Positions 50,188 to 61,318 of a DNA stretch of 64,000 nt are shown here, piece by piece. Every line of letters starts with the position of its first letter. Positions within the stretch are counted from its first letter, which is position 1. The DNA comes from Symbiodinium natans (taxonomy: Eukaryota; Sar; Dinophyceae; Suessiales; Symbiodiniaceae), in the NCBI GenBank assembly GCA_905221605.1, contig CAJNDS010002696.1:160001-224000 (forward strand). The letters run 5' to 3'. A program made the translations under genes and the position numbers. The notes under the pieces were generated by a model. That model worked only from the letters and a program-made list of their open reading frames with translations, was not told the origin of the DNA and ran no database searches.

Positions 50188-50586
50188 CTGAAACCCACTT
50201 AAACCCTACCCCCCTCTTCTGAAAAGAAACGCTACGCCCTTGAAATCCTTGAGCCTTCAACCACCCCAAATCGCTATCCCCGAAATCCCAAACCCCTAAA
50301 GCCCCCTAGCCCCTAAACCCTCACCCCTAAACCCCTAAACCCCTAAACCCTAAACCCTAGACCCTAAACCCCTAAACCCCAAAACCCCTAAACCCCTAGA
50401 CCAAACTCCTGAAGCCCCCAAGCCCTTATACACCCCAGAGACAGTGGAGCTCCTCTCAAAGGACTAAAGGAGGGACCCTTCTAAGGGACCTTAGGGGTTC
50501 TTTGGGAGTTATGTAGGGGCTACTTAAGTACATCGGGACTAGAAAAGGCATATATAGGGTTTATATAAGGGAATTTACGATAAGGG

Positions 50587-50724
50587 AACCCTAAACCCTA
50601 AACCCTAAACCCTAAACCCTAAACCCCAAACCCTAAACCCTAAACCCTAAACCCTAAACCCTAAACCCTAAACCCTAAACCCTAAACCCTAAACGGTCTA
50701 AACCCTAAACCCTAAACCTAAACC
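50587..50724 (-). repeat. Telomere-type array (CCCTAAA), about 18 units
   Basis: Interrupted by one CGGTCTAAA. Faces the long opposite array at 50828-50979. Confidence 0.96.
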
Positions 50725-50827
50725 CATTCTGGGGGTCCCTCCTTCTACCCCTGCATCCTCAGTCTGTCATGCGCGCCGAGGCCGCCACAGACGATCTTCA
50801 GCCCAGCAGCTGAAGTTCCACAGGCCG

Positions 50828-50979
50828 GGTTTAGGGTTTAGGGTTTAGGGTTTAGGGTTTAGGGTTTAATGGTTTAGGGTTTAGGGTTTAGGGTTTAGGG
50901 TTTAGGGTTTAGGGTTTAGGGTTTAGGGTTTAGGGTTTAGGGTTTAGGGTTTAGGGTTTAGGGTTTAGGGTTTAGGGCT
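50828..50979 (+). repeat. Telomere-type array (TTTAGGG), about 21 units
   Basis: Perfect but for a TTTAATGG unit. Mirror partner of 50587-50724 across about 100 bp. Confidence 0.97.
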
Positions 50980-51196
50980 AGGCAGGGACCCAGGAGCTTC
51001 AGGCGGGTTTAGCTGCTTCAGGGCTCTACGTGATGCAGTTTAGAGTTTGAGGGGCTTTAGGGCTTGAGGGGCATAAGGGCTTGAAACAATTAGAGGTTTA
51101 GGAAAACCCAGTCTTATCCATATATGTATATATATATATGTATGTACATATAGTATGGGGAAGGCTTCGAGCTTTGGAGGTTTTCACTGTGGTTAG

Positions 51197-51296
51197 TTCG
51201 GATGTTCCCCCTGATAGTAACAGTCCTTAATAGGGATTGTAGGGGGTTACTATAATCCCAATTAAGGACTGTTAGTATCTGGGGGGAACATCCCAA
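51197..51296 (+). mobile_element. MITE-like element, family 1
   Basis: 100 bp with paired AACAGTCCTTAATAGGGATT and the inverse around a short loop. Confidence 0.78.
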
Positions 51297-51784
51297 GTGG
51301 TTAGGAATTTTGGTCTTTAGGCAGGCCAGATGGGTCGAGCGGTTTAGAGGGGCTTTCGGGTTGAGGTTGTAGGGAATGAAGGAAGGGCTTGCGATTGCGA
51401 GCTGCCAAGCTCCTTGGGTTGAGGGTTGAGGGTCTAGGTATTTAGGCTCCGTATTGTTGCTGTTCCTAGGTTGGAGGGGGAACCGTATTGACAATTTAAC
51501 AGTTCGGGTTTGTTTTAGGGCTTTAGGGCTTTGAGTTTCACATTCACGATTCAGTCCGGCCTTTTCCCAAGGCTCTGAGCCCGACTTAGGAGCCCTAAAC
51601 CCTAAACCCTAAACCCTAAACCCCAAACCCTAAACCCCATGCTCTCTAGCCCTGAAACCTCGAGGAACCGAAGCCCTTCTTACTCTAGCCCCACACCCGA
51701 AATCAGAGTTGAACTCTCCGTGTGCCCACCCTAAACCCTAAACCCTAAACCCTAAACCCTAAACCCTAAACCCTAAACCCTGAG

Positions 51785-51865
51785 GTACCCGTCCACTTGC
51801 TTGAGCAGTTCTGGAAGAAGCGCGAGAGCCTTGCGGCCCGGACGAGGCATCAGCCAGAGCCTCAA
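51785..51865 (+). other. Exon-like piece with good borders
   Basis: CCCTGAG|GTACCC at left, CCTCAA|GTGACA at right. Reads VPVHLLEQFWKKRESLAART then RHQPEPQ. One of the most protein-like short pieces. Confidence 0.35.
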
Positions 51866-53549
51866 GTGACAAATGGGGGTTTCCGAAAATAGGGTTTAGG
51901 CTTTAGGCTTTAGGGTTTAGGGTTTAGAGTTTAGGGTTTAGGGGTACCCTTTTTGGGGGTCCCCTTAATTCTGTTCTGTTTGGGGTATAAAAGGGGTGCC
52001 CCCTGTTTTGGGAACACACACAAATAGGGTTCACAACCGTTTAGATGTTCACTCGAATTCTCTTCATTTTTCAGCGGCCTGTTTTAAGGGCACAGTCCTC
52101 CTCAAAACCTTACAGTAGGGTTCTTACACTCGATCCATGCACCTAATTACCCGTTCCTTATCCCAAGTAAAGTAAAGAATAATGAGGTACGTGGACCCTT
52201 AGGGTAAACACTAAACCCTACCCCAAGTACACAGCCCTAAACCTCTCTAAATCTGCCCCAAACACCCTAGGTAAGCCCTAAACGCTAAGCCCTACCCTAA
52301 GTACAGGACCCTAAACTCAACCCCTAAGCCGAAGGTTGCTCTGTCCCAACTCCCTGTGCCCCCCGAACCCTAAACCCTGAGACCGTAAGACCTTAAACCC
52401 TAAACCCGAAACCCTAAACCCCAAGCCCTGCTGAGGCAAAGCAGGGCTTTGTCAGTCTAGGCCGAGGGTGCAGAGACTGTTGTCGCGTGGCAGACAGAGT
52501 TCGAGTCGACGCAGGAACACATGTCCACAATCCAAGGAGGAGTGAAAGTCAAAGAAGATTTGCGGTGCCCTGCGTGACCGAGCAGAATGAGAAGACCGGA
52601 CTCAACTTGGTTTGGGGTTTAGGGTTTAGGACAAGCGGCCCTATGGTTTCAGGCGCGGTCGAAAGCAGCCGCAGGAGCTTGAATGGAGGCTTCTCAGAGC
52701 CTGCGGGTTTGAAACCCTAAACCCCAAACCCTAAACCCCAAACCTCAAACCCGACACCCTAAGCCCGAAACCCTAAACCCTAAACCCTCCCTCCTCACCC
52801 CCCCCCCCCCCCTCCTGCTCACGCCATGCTCCCGAAGGTCGGTTGAAGGTCAAGGCAGCGACGACCTGGCGGGGAAGGTCCTGGACTTACTTTCTTTGCG
52901 GTGCTTTCAGGGGTTTAGGGTTAGGGTTCAAGGTTTAGGGTTTAGGGTTTAAGGTTAATTTAGGGGTAGGGATTGTGGGCTTGTGGTTTTTGAGGGCTTC
53001 TGAGGGCTCCCTAAATTCTAAACCCAAAGCCCTAAACCCTAGACCCTAAACTTTAAACCTAAACTGTAAGCCGTCTTTCACCCCTAGTAGGCCCAGAGGT
53101 CCCTGTGTTCGGGCGTAGGACTCAGGGTTTAGGGTTTAGGGTTCAGGGTTTAGGGTTTAGGGTTGAGGGTTTGGGCCCTTTAGGCCCTAAACCCTAAACC
53201 TGGGCTTTGGGGGGTATAGGGGGTTTAGGTTGCTTCGGGGCTTAGGGTTTATACGGTAGACATGGAGCTGCATGGCCCATGTTGCTAGACGAGCCCTGCA
53301 TAAATGCAATCCCGCAGCCGTAGTTGGGGGATCCAGGTCCCAGGTTTAGGGTGTAGGGCCTAAACCCTACACCCTAGCCCTAAACCCTAGCCCTAAACCC
53401 TAGCCCTAAACCCTACAGGGGCTCCTAAAGTTGATAGTGCTGAAGGTTAAGCCTCCCATCCTAGACCCTAGCCCTAAGCTTGGGCCCTCAGACAAGAGTC
53501 CTTCCAAGGCCGAAGGTCTTACCCCAGTCATTGGCCGGAGTCCTTAACC

Positions 53550-53657
53550 CAAAGGGTCCATGTACCTATATAGTAGATACTTGGGCCTTAAAGGGGTTCC
53601 TATATAGTAGCTTTAGGCGCCGAGTATATACTATATAGGTACATGGACCCTTAGGGT
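53550..53657 (+). mobile_element. MITE-like element, family 4, best copy
   Basis: 108 bp; AAAGGGTCCATGTACCTATA pairs with TATAGGTACATGGACCCTTA, and TAGTAGATACTTGGGCC pairs with the inner right arm. Degenerate copies lie near 30712-30803 and 55917-55997. Confidence 0.82.
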
Positions 53658-53931
53658 AAGGCAAAGGGTTTAACAGGGTTGAAAGAGGGAGCTTGCGAAC
53701 GAAAGCCTAAACCCTGAACCCTAAACTTTCAACCAGAACCCTCCCCCCCCTCGCGGAAGGCCTCCATCCTGGATGAGACTCTTGGAAGTCGAAATTGCGC
53801 AAGGTTTGGGGCAATGTGGGTTGTCGTAAACCCTAAACCCTAAACCCGGTTCTAAAAGTCTTGCGTGGCTTTTCAGGAGTTCTATAGGGTTGGATGTGAA
53901 GGGAGTCGAGTTCAACAGCGCAGGGTGGGTT

Positions 53932-54053
53932 TAGGGTTTAGGGTTTAGGGTTTAGGGTTTAGGGTTTAGGGTTTAGGGTTTAGGGTTTAGGGTTTAGGGT
54001 TTAGGGTTTAGGGTTTAGGGTTTAGGGTTTAGGGTTTAGGGTTTAGGGTTTAG
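53932..54053 (+). repeat. Telomere-type array (TTTAGGG), 17 units
   Basis: Perfect array, closely followed by a G-rich inverted-repeat element at 54065-54204. Confidence 0.97.
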
Positions 54054-54064
54054 AATAGGTTACA

Positions 54065-54204
54065 GGGTTCTTCAGGGAGGGGGCTTCAAGGGGGGTGTGT
54101 AACCCAAGGTTCCTGATGCTCCCTACTACCCCTAAGGCTCCCTAAACTTCCCTAAGGTTCCCTAGGTACCTGCCCCCCTTGAACCCCCCTCCCTTAAGAA
54201 CCCT
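54065..54204 (+). mobile_element. MITE-like element, family 5 (GGGTTCTTAAGGGAGGGGG ends)
   Basis: 140 bp. Left GGGTTCTTCAGGGAGGGGGC pairs with right CCCCCCTCCCTTAAGAACCC; the interior has repeated CTCCCTA and AGGTTCCCTA motifs. Confidence 0.8.
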
Positions 54205-54574
54205 ATAAATAGGGGGGCCCTTGCACCTGCAACAACCCGAGTCCATGACGAACTTTGGTGCCTGTAGCCTGTAACCATCCTGGACCCCACCTCCGACGCC
54301 GAAAGAAGCCCAAGCCCGAAACAAACACGAAGTCCCACATCTAACCCAAATCCCTGTGGATTCACATCACTGTAATCTAAACATGAAATCCCGTCCCCAA
54401 AAGCCCTCAACCCCAACCCCTTTTCAGCCCCAATAGATGTAGCCTCGTGACGCATCCTTGCAAGTAGGCCTCTTCTTGAATGAGCCCTGAACCCTAAACC
54501 CTAAAGCCCTAAACCCTAAAACCCTAAACCCTACAGCCCTACAACCCTAAAAGGGTCCGGGTCTCAATAGCTCG

Positions 54575-54900
54575 GTGCTGACGTGGCTTGGCCGCGGGCG
54601 GTCAGGCCTGCTCGTTGTTTTGAAGGGAGAGCCGGACACCCACCGCCACCACCTGCCTGGCCGCCCGGGCATTCTGATGCTGCGCATTGCTGCGCCTTCG
54701 TCTCCGGCGGCGGGTTCGACTTCCGCACATCCCACCCTCGGATGGTGCGCCTCGATCTGCTGAAGAATTAAGAGGCCGAAATGGCCATGGCCGCTTGTCC
54801 GTTGTTAGGCGCCCTCGCCATTGCGCGTTCTCCGCCGCCTGGAGGTCGACGACATTGCGTGGTGCCATGGACATGGGCGCCGACGGCTTGGCACAAGTCT
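54575..54900 (+). other. GC-rich open stretch
   Basis: Several overlapping open frames of 60-118 codons on both strands in a GC-rich block (for example HSDAAHCCAFVSGGGFDFRT). The overlap on both strands prevents choosing one. No domain recognised. Confidence 0.2.
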
Positions 54901-54949
54901 TGCATAAAATCCTAAACTCTATAAGCCCTAAACTTACCCCTAAGCCCTC

Positions 54950-55016
54950 AACCCTCAACCCTAAACCCTAAACCCTAAACCCCAAACCCTAAACCCTAAA
55001 CCCTAACCCTAAACCT
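54950..55016 (-). repeat. Telomere-type array (CCCTAAA), 9 units
   Basis: Includes CCCTCAA, CCCCAAA and CCCTAA units; directly abuts an exon-like piece. Confidence 0.94.
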
Positions 55017-55021
55017 TTCGA

Positions 55022-55141
55022 AAGCCACGGCGGGCGCCCAGGAAGAAGCTGCAGATGCTCGGGATTACCCTGAAGCGGCACGAGCACCTTCTGCGGAAGC
55101 ATCTGCACCTGGAGGCAGCTGCAGTGCTTGGGGACCACATG
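55022..55141 (+). other. Exon-like piece, basic helix
   Basis: Reads RKPRRAPRKKLQMLGITLKR, HEHLLRKHLHLEAAAVLGDH. Bracketed by CCCTAAA (54950-55016) and TTTAGGG (from 55150). Highly basic and helix-prone. Unrecognised. Confidence 0.35.
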
Positions 55142-55490
55142 AACCCTAAAAGGGTTTAGGGTTCAGGGCTTAGGGTCTAGGGTATAGGGTTTAGGGTTAA
55201 AGGGTTTATGGTTCAAAAGCCTTATTGGGTTTTATAGTTGCAGCCTTGTGGTTTCGCAGGTGGAGATTTTTAGGGCTGTGTTTGGGCGCGACGTGTCGCT
55301 GTCCGTGGGGTCCGTTGTAGGTGAGGATGCACAGGGCTAGGCGGCGGGGATGTAGGGACTCTCCAGGTTTAGGGTTTAGGGCTAGGCACTACGAAGCTTC
55401 CTAAATCCCGAAACCCTCAACCCCAAACGAGCCCCTCACGGAGATCGACCCCCTCGCTGGCATATCTGTGCGCCGACCTGGTTGAAGCTT

Positions 55491-55613
55491 TACAGGGTGG
55501 GGCCCCCTTACTATACTAACTGTAGTTAAGGGACTTATAGCCTAATTTAGGGTCCTTATAACCCAATTTAGGGCCCTTATAACTCTACTTATAACTAGGG
55601 GCCCCACCCTGTA
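55491..55613 (-). mobile_element. MITE-like element, family 3, second copy (inverted)
   Basis: Reverse complement of 7927-8049 with only a few differences, same 119 bp core, flanked by TA on each side, ends CAGGGTGGGGCCCC. High similarity over 47 kb indicates recent mobility. Confidence 0.85.
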
Positions 55614-57181
55614 GGGCAAAAGGGCTGAGGGCTTGGGGCTTGCCTTGGCTTCTGGTTAAATTGCTCATCCCCGCACATGGGGTGTGAGAGAGGATCCAAC
55701 CGAGTCCGGCTTTCTACCGAGTCTTTTCCCGGTATGCCCTAAACCCTAAACCCTAAACCCTAAACCCTTTTGAAGGGCATCCTGACACTCCCCCTGTTAG
55801 CATTTCCATCATCGTTTGGGGTTTAGGATTTAAGGGTACAGGCCCCCGAATTCTCATTGAAACCCTGAGAACCACCCAAAGTACACTATTCCCCAACGCC
55901 CTAAACCCGAAACAGTACTTGGGCCCCAGAGTTCTTCAATGGGAGGTACTTGAAGGCTCAGGTACATATACCCTATTTAGGTACTTGCCCTTCAGGGGAA
56001 AAAGCTAAAAGCCCTGCGTCCTAAACAGCCACCGAGCAGGACGTCAACCGTTGGCAGGCCCGCTCCTCGTTCCCATAGATTCCAAGTCCCCTTCGTTTGT
56101 GGAGTATTCCTGAGCCCTAAACCTGAAACCCTAAACCCTAAACCTTAAACCTTATCATTTCTAAACCCTAATCCCTAAACCTTAAACCCTAAACCCTAAA
56201 CCCTTTGACATCTTTAACAGGGATCCTGAACTCTCAGCCCTATAAACCGTAAACTCTGAATTCTAAACCCTGAACTGTGCTGGAGTTTAGGGTTTAGGGT
56301 TTAGGGTTTAGGGTTTAGGGGCTTCTGGGGTAACGGAGGGTTAGGGTTGGGTGTCGGGAGTAGAGGCTTTAGGGGCTTCAAGGTTCAGTGAGGCTGTAGG
56401 GTGAGTCTTAGGCGCACTCAAAAAATCGGGTACCCATGTTTTGGGGCAGGTTCCTTTATAAGGATAAGAGTATTTTGGGGTTCTACCAAGAGCCGCCTCC
56501 CATTTTAGGAAACCACCCTCAACCCAAACACCCCAGAGCCGAGTCCCCAACCCTAAACCCTAAACGGACCTAAACCCTAAACCCTAAACCCCAAACCCCA
56601 AACCCCAAACCCTAAACCCCAAACCCCAAACCCCCAGCTTGGAACATAGGGGGAGTGCTGAAGTATCGCCCAGGCCATTGCTAGCATCAAGCAGGCCATC
56701 CTGCTCCTCTTCCTGACATGGGGGGCTTTAGGGCTTTTTGGTTTAGGGTTTAGGGTTTAGGGTTTAGGGTTTGAGGGGCTTGGCGGGCTTAGGGGGGCTT
56801 ACAGGTGTGGTAAGGGCTGCGGGGATAAGGGCTTCTCTAAGGCTGAAGGCTCGTTCGGAGTTGAGGCTTCTCGGGTTTGCATTTATGGATTATGGGGGTT
56901 TAGGGTTTAGGGTTGTGGTTTGGGGTGTATAGGGTCATGGGCTTTTGGGGATTAAGGCTGATAAGGATACGAAAGTTGTTTGTCTTGGGGTTCGTCGCTG
57001 GCCGGCTATGGGCTTGGGTTTTAGGAACCAGACGAGGGCGTGGATGGGGGGAAAGGGTTCCGAACTCGTGCACCCCTTTATGTGGACCCTAAAATTCCGC
57101 ATCCCTAAACCCTAAACCCCAAACCCGAAACCCTAAACCCTAAACCCTAAACCCTAAACCCTAAACCCTGCATGCGCTGAG

Positions 57182-57245
57182 GCGCTGCGACTTTGAGATC
57201 CTTCAGATTGAGTGCCTCAGCGTGGGATCCCTCAGTTTATTCTGC
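57182..57245 (+). other. Exon-like piece with consensus borders
   Basis: GCGCTGAG|GCGC at left, TTCTGC|GTAAGG at right. Reads RCDFEILQIECLSVGSLSLF. Between CCCTAAA and TTTAGGG arrays. Confidence 0.35.
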
Positions 57246-57269
57246 GTAAGGCAGGGAGATTCAAAGGGG

Positions 57270-57375
57270 GGTTTAGGGTTTAGGGTTTAGGGTTAGGGTT
57301 TAGGGTTTAGGGTTTAGGGTTTAGGGTTTAAGGTTTAGGGTTAAGGGTTTAGGGTTTAGGGTTTAGGGTTTAGGG
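57270..57375 (+). repeat. Telomere-type array (TTTAGGG), about 15 units
   Basis: Contains TTAGGG, TTTAAGG and TTAAGGG variants; runs into a G-run and a family-5 element. Confidence 0.95.
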
Positions 57376-57584
57376 GGGGGGGTCTGTAACTCAAGGTTCT
57401 CTAATACTCCCCACTACTCCCTAAGGCTCCCTACGCTTTCCTATGAGGTTCCCTAGGTACCTACGCCCAGGCCGCTTTTGCCTTCTTGGAGGATCTTAGG
57501 GGACTTAGTGCGGGTGCAAAGTAGAGTCTACAAACACTCCCTATAGTTGGGGCCCTAGTTAGGGTTGTGGTCTACGTAATTAGG

Positions 57585-57661
57585 GTTTAGGGTTTAGGGT
57601 TTAGGGTTTAGGTTTAGGGTTTAGGGTTTAGGGTTTAGGGTTTAGGGTTTAGGGTTTAGGG
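57585..57661 (+). repeat. Telomere-type array (TTTAGGG), 11 units
   Basis: One unit has lost a base (GGTTTAGGTTTAGGG). Confidence 0.96.
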
Positions 57662-58007
57662 CGCCGACTTAGTCTACAAGACAGGTCTGAGGCTGAGGCT
57701 TAGAAGCACGCTAAAAAGGGCTTCGGGCCGCGGGGGTGATGGCTAGGTTCGCTAAGGATTGCGAGAGGCTTCCCAGAGTTCACTAGGGTTTAGGGTTTAG
57801 GGTTTAGGGTTTAGGGTTATCCGCCAATGCCTGCCTTGGGCCCCCGCTGCATGCCTTCGCTTGGGCATTTGTTGCCACCTCCCTAAACCCTAAACCCTAA
57901 ACCCTAAACCCTAAACCCTAAACCCCTTCAGGGTTTCCCCCACAGCTTTATGGGCTGCCCGGGAGTGGCGTAGTGTCGCTCTCGGACAGCAGCACCGAGC
58001 ATGTAAT

Positions 58008-58108
58008 ATAAGGGGCTTAGTAATTAGAATGGGGTTTGGGGGGGCTTATTCTAGTAGAAATCTCAAGGAACCATAACGGAATACTATTAGTAATTATATG
58101 TGACCCCT
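58008..58108 (-). mobile_element. Dispersed element, family 9
   Basis: The core (TTAGTAATTAGAATGGGGTT, CTCAAGGAACCATAACGGAA) is the inverse of 19655-19745 and 29525-29612 (GGGAATACT..., CCCTATTCTAATTAT). No perfect termini were identified. Confidence 0.55.
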
Positions 58109-58251
58109 ATATCAGTATTTTCTGCCTCCCCTCTGGTCATTTTCCACTGCACCCAGACGCTTTGATGAATGCTGCGGGCATGCCAGCAAACAAGCGGCGC
58201 CACTAGAAGCCAAAACCCTGAACACCTCTTTCGCATGGTCGGAACACTGTT

Positions 58252-58311
58252 GGGTTTAGGGTTTAGGGTTTAGGGTTTAGGGTTTAGGGTTTAGGGTTTA
58301 GGGTTTAGGGG
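58252..58311 (+). repeat. Telomere-type array (TTTAGGG), 8 units
   Basis: Perfect array, followed by GTGCCTCCGCTCAG and an exon-like piece. Confidence 0.96.
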
Positions 58312-58324
58312 TGCCTCCGCTCAG

Positions 58325-58416
58325 GTCATTCGGACGGTCATCAAGCAGCACGAAAACGCTTGCGACTCAGACCGGCGCAGAATGTCCCGTTTATCACCGC
58401 AGAACCTACACCCTAA
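58325..58416 (+). other. Exon-like piece
   Basis: CTCCGCTCAG|GTCA at left. Reads VIRTVIKQHENACDSDRRRM, SRLSPQNLH, then enters telomere-like DNA. Confidence 0.3.
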
Positions 58417-58828
58417 ACCCTCAAGGGCTCCGTTGCCCCAACCTCCAACCCCAAGCAGGCCTTAAGCCCTCCAACCCTATGCCTATGCCCACAAAGCACG
58501 TTTAGGGTTTAGGGTTTAGGGTTTCCCCCAAGCCCCTAAAACAAGCTCCACAGTTCAAGCAACCTCGGAAAAGGAAGGGTGCCTCTTAGGTTAGATGTGG
58601 TTTGCGAAGGAAGCGACTCGAAAAACAAAAGTAAAGCCCTAAGCCCTAAACCCTGAAACACAAAAAACTAAACCCTACACCCCTAAACCCACGAAGACCT
58701 CAACCCTAAACCCTAAACCCTAGCCCTAACCCCTAAACCCTAAACCCTAAACCCTAAACCCTAAACCCTAAACCCACAAAGACCTCAACCCTAAACCCTA
58801 AACACCCCTGGGGATTTAGGGTCCTAGG

Positions 58829-59206
58829 GGCCGTGCTGTAGGATTTTCGGCTTTGGGCTTGGGCAGACCCTGCACCCTAAACACGTAAACCCTTAAACCC
58901 TTAAACCCCTAAACCCTAAACCCTAAACCCTTAAACCCCCGGCTGCGGTCTAGGGTTTCGGGTTTAGGGTTTGGGGTTTGTGGTTTAGGGTTTAGGGTCC
59001 TAAGCCCTATCAACCCTACAAACCCCTAAGCCCCAAAACCCTAGATCCTCTCAACCCTCAACCTCAAACCCTGTCCCTATGTAAACCCTACTTCCCCTAA
59101 ACCCTAAACCCCAATGCCCCGAACTCCCTCAACCCTAAACCCTCAAGCCGAATCCCTAAACCCTCGCCCTAAACCCTGAACCCACAACCCGAGACCCTAC
59201 ACCCTA
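58829..59206 (+). repeat. Dispersed duplication, right copy (378 bp)
   Basis: Same sequence as 36297-36697, 22.5 kb away, shorter by a few CCCTAAA-type units. The match ends where the right copy runs into CCCTAGG repeats. Confidence 0.93.
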
Positions 59207-59298
59207 GGCCCTAGGCCCTAGACCCTAGACCCTAAACCCTAAACCCTAAACAACCCAACCCTAAACCCTAGCCCTAAACCTTAAAATCCTAAACAAAG

Positions 59299-59372
59299 CC
59301 GGAGGATGGCAAGCCGGTCACCGTCTTCGCCGAGGCCAATGGCGAGGCTGCCCTCAGGAGCCAGGGCCCTTT
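59299..59372 (+). other. Exon-like piece
   Basis: Reads KPEDGKPVTVFAEANGEAAL then RSQGPF, between CCTAAAC and TTTAGGG runs. Confidence 0.32.
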
Positions 59373-59659
59373 CAGGGCTTAGGGTTTAGGGTTTAGGGTT
59401 TAGGGTTTAGGGCCCTTGCGTTTTGGGATGCAGGGCCAGGGGTTTAAAGTTTTCGGGTTTTTAGGGTTTAGTTTAGGGCCCCTGGGCGTTTTAGGGTTTA
59501 GGGCTTTGAAGGTTTAGAGGTTTAGTGTGAAGGGTCAGGGGCTTGGGCCCTTAAAGGGTTAGGGTTCAGGGGTTTAGAGCTTAGCAGCGGGTTTTTGAGG
59601 GTTCACGGGGTTAGGGCTTTAGCAGTTTTTAGGGGTTCAGGGGCTCAGGATGTAGGGGT

Positions 59660-59793
59660 GTGCGTGTGTCTCTGTCTGTGTCCGCGTCTGTGTCTCCGTC
59701 TCTGTCTCTGTTTGTGTCCGCGTCTCCATCTCCGTCTCTGTCTGTGTCTCTGTCTCTGTCTGTGTCTGTGTCTGTGTCCGTGTCTGTGTGTGC
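59660..59793 (+). repeat. TCTGTG-type microsatellite
   Basis: TGTGTC, TCTGTC and CGTC hexamers in a 134 bp pyrimidine/G tract. The Asp/Thr and Ser/Val frames over it are composition artefacts. Confidence 0.92.
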
Positions 59794-60180
59794 CCATTCT
59801 TCTGCACCCATCGGTGCAGTGCAGGATGATCTTTGCAATAATAGATCATGTATTGAAATCACACAATAGTACAAGATGAAGTAGTTGAATGACGCAAGAA
59901 GAAGACAGAACATGCGTATGACATTGCTGACAATTTAGTAATCATAATCATGCACATATTCATAATAAACATATCTCATATCAAACCATAAAAGTAGGGG
60001 CAGTAAGAGGTAAATAAGAACAGGAATGATTCTGTTGATGCTGATATGTGTACATATGTATGCAAAAAGTGTTATCTTTGTTTTGTTTGTTCTGTATGTC
60101 ACATTGACATACGGTCTGCGCCGTTCTCGTCCTTTTCTTCTACCATTATTTCAGCACCCAAGACTTACACGAAGCCTTGG
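59794..60180. other. AT-rich unique spacer
   Basis: Unlike its surroundings it is AT-rich (AATAATAGATCATGTATTGA and similar) with no telomere-like units for over 500 bp including the inverted-repeat element that follows. No gene recognised; possible origin or scaffold-attachment DNA, unproven. Confidence 0.5.
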
Positions 60181-60185
60181 ACAAT

Positions 60186-60365
60186 CATGCTTACTGTTGG
60201 TTCGTAGGGAATGAGGGAATGAGGTACCCTAAAGAATCCCTTAAAGGGTATATGTAGCAGGATATATAGGGTACCTCATTCCCTCGTGTAATCCCTTAAA
60301 GGGTAAATATCAGGGGACATAGGGTACCTCCTTCCCTCATGCCCTGCTAGCGAACAGTAAGCATG
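60186..60365 (+). mobile_element. Long inverted-repeat element, about 180 bp
   Basis: CATGCTTACTGTTGGTTCG at left pairs with CGAACAGTAAGCATG at right. The arms continue through AGGGAATGAGGG and GAGGTACCCT to about 48 bp with mismatches. The interior repeats AATCCCTTAAAGGGTA twice, itself palindromic. Confidence 0.78.
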
Positions 60366-60479
60366 GCCCCATCTCATTGCTTTGCGCGAGTTTGCCTGTC
60401 GAGGATCCCACCCAACGAAGTGAAGATACCGATGGGCAAATGAAGTACTGTACCCGAAAAGCCTTACAGGGGTAGGGCT

Positions 60480-60539
60480 CAACCCTAAACCCTAAACCCT
60501 AAACCCTAAACCCTAAACCCTAAACCCTAAACCCTAAAC
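60480..60539 (-). repeat. Telomere-type array (CCCTAAA), 8 units
   Basis: Left partner of 60661-60757 around a Cys-rich exon-like piece. Confidence 0.96.
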
Positions 60540-60556
60540 TTCTGCTAAGGTTGCAG

Positions 60557-60596
60557 GTGTCCTGAGGGGCACTGCCTGGTGTTTGAGCTCTGCAAG
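60557..60596 (+). other. Exon-like piece, Cys-rich
   Basis: GGTTGCAG|GTGT at left, TGCAAG|GTTGGG at right; a frame through it reads CRCPEGHCLVFELCKVGCCL. Between opposite telomere arrays. Confidence 0.28.
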
Positions 60597-60660
60597 GTTG
60601 GGTGTTGCTTGGGGCATGGGCGCGTGCGGCTCGTAGTATCTAAGTGCTGGGGGAAAATTT

Positions 60661-60757
60661 AGGGTTAGGGTTTAGGGTTTAGGGTTTAGGGTTTAGGGTT
60701 TAGGGTTTAGGGTTTAGGGTTTAGGGTTTAGGGTTTAGGGTTTAGGGTTTAGGGTTT
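60661..60757 (+). repeat. Telomere-type array (TTTAGGG), 14 units
   Basis: Perfect units; right partner of 60480-60539. Confidence 0.97.
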
Positions 60758-61147
60758 GGGGAGTAGTGTGGGCTCCTGGGGTTCAGGGTTTTTGGGATTG
60801 GAAGGGTTTTGGTTTGAGGGGTTTAGAGTCTAGAGGTGTAGGGCTTGTTTTGAAGGTCCCAGGTTTGATCTTTGGACTGCAACGTGAGGGCTCAGGGGGC
60901 CCGATGTTCTCCCCCCCCCCCCCCCCCCATATCACTAAAGCTTGCAGTGAGGAGTACAACGCCCAGAGGAAGGGGGGCTGGGGGGTGTAGGGCTTAAACT
61001 GTAGCTCAACTTTAAGGGATTACCCTAAACCCCAAACCCTAAACCCTAGGGCCCCAGGGTTTTGGGTTTCGTTCCTGAGTTTTTTTTGTTTCAGGGCATG
61101 GGTTTTATGCAACAGTCTCTCTGGCATCCTTGGATACCGCCCTTCCA

Positions 61148-61313
61148 TATGCTACCTACTATTTGCTTAAGAGCCCCAAAAGAATGAGACAAAATAATCC
61201 CTATATTACCTTTAATAAGGAACAACCTGTTGAATAAGACATAATGATCCCTATACTACCCTTAATACGGAATAGTCTGTTGCATGTTTTTCGGGGTTCT
61301 TAAGCAGCTAGTA
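61148..61313 (+). repeat. Inverted-repeat element, family 11 (CTACTATTTGCTTAAG ends)
   Basis: CTACTATTTGCTTAAGAGCC at left, GGTTCTTAAGCAGCTAGTAG at right. Inside, GAATGAGACAAAATAATCCC and a near repeat (GAATAAGACATAATGATCCC) with TATACTACCCTTAATACGG. Related half-copies near 10020-10075 and 10335-10430. Confidence 0.7.
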
Positions 61314-61318
61314 GTTAC

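Noticed and set aside
59595-59913. Asp/Thr-rich and Leu/Cys-rich frames
   Set aside because: Products of the TCTGTG-type microsatellite.
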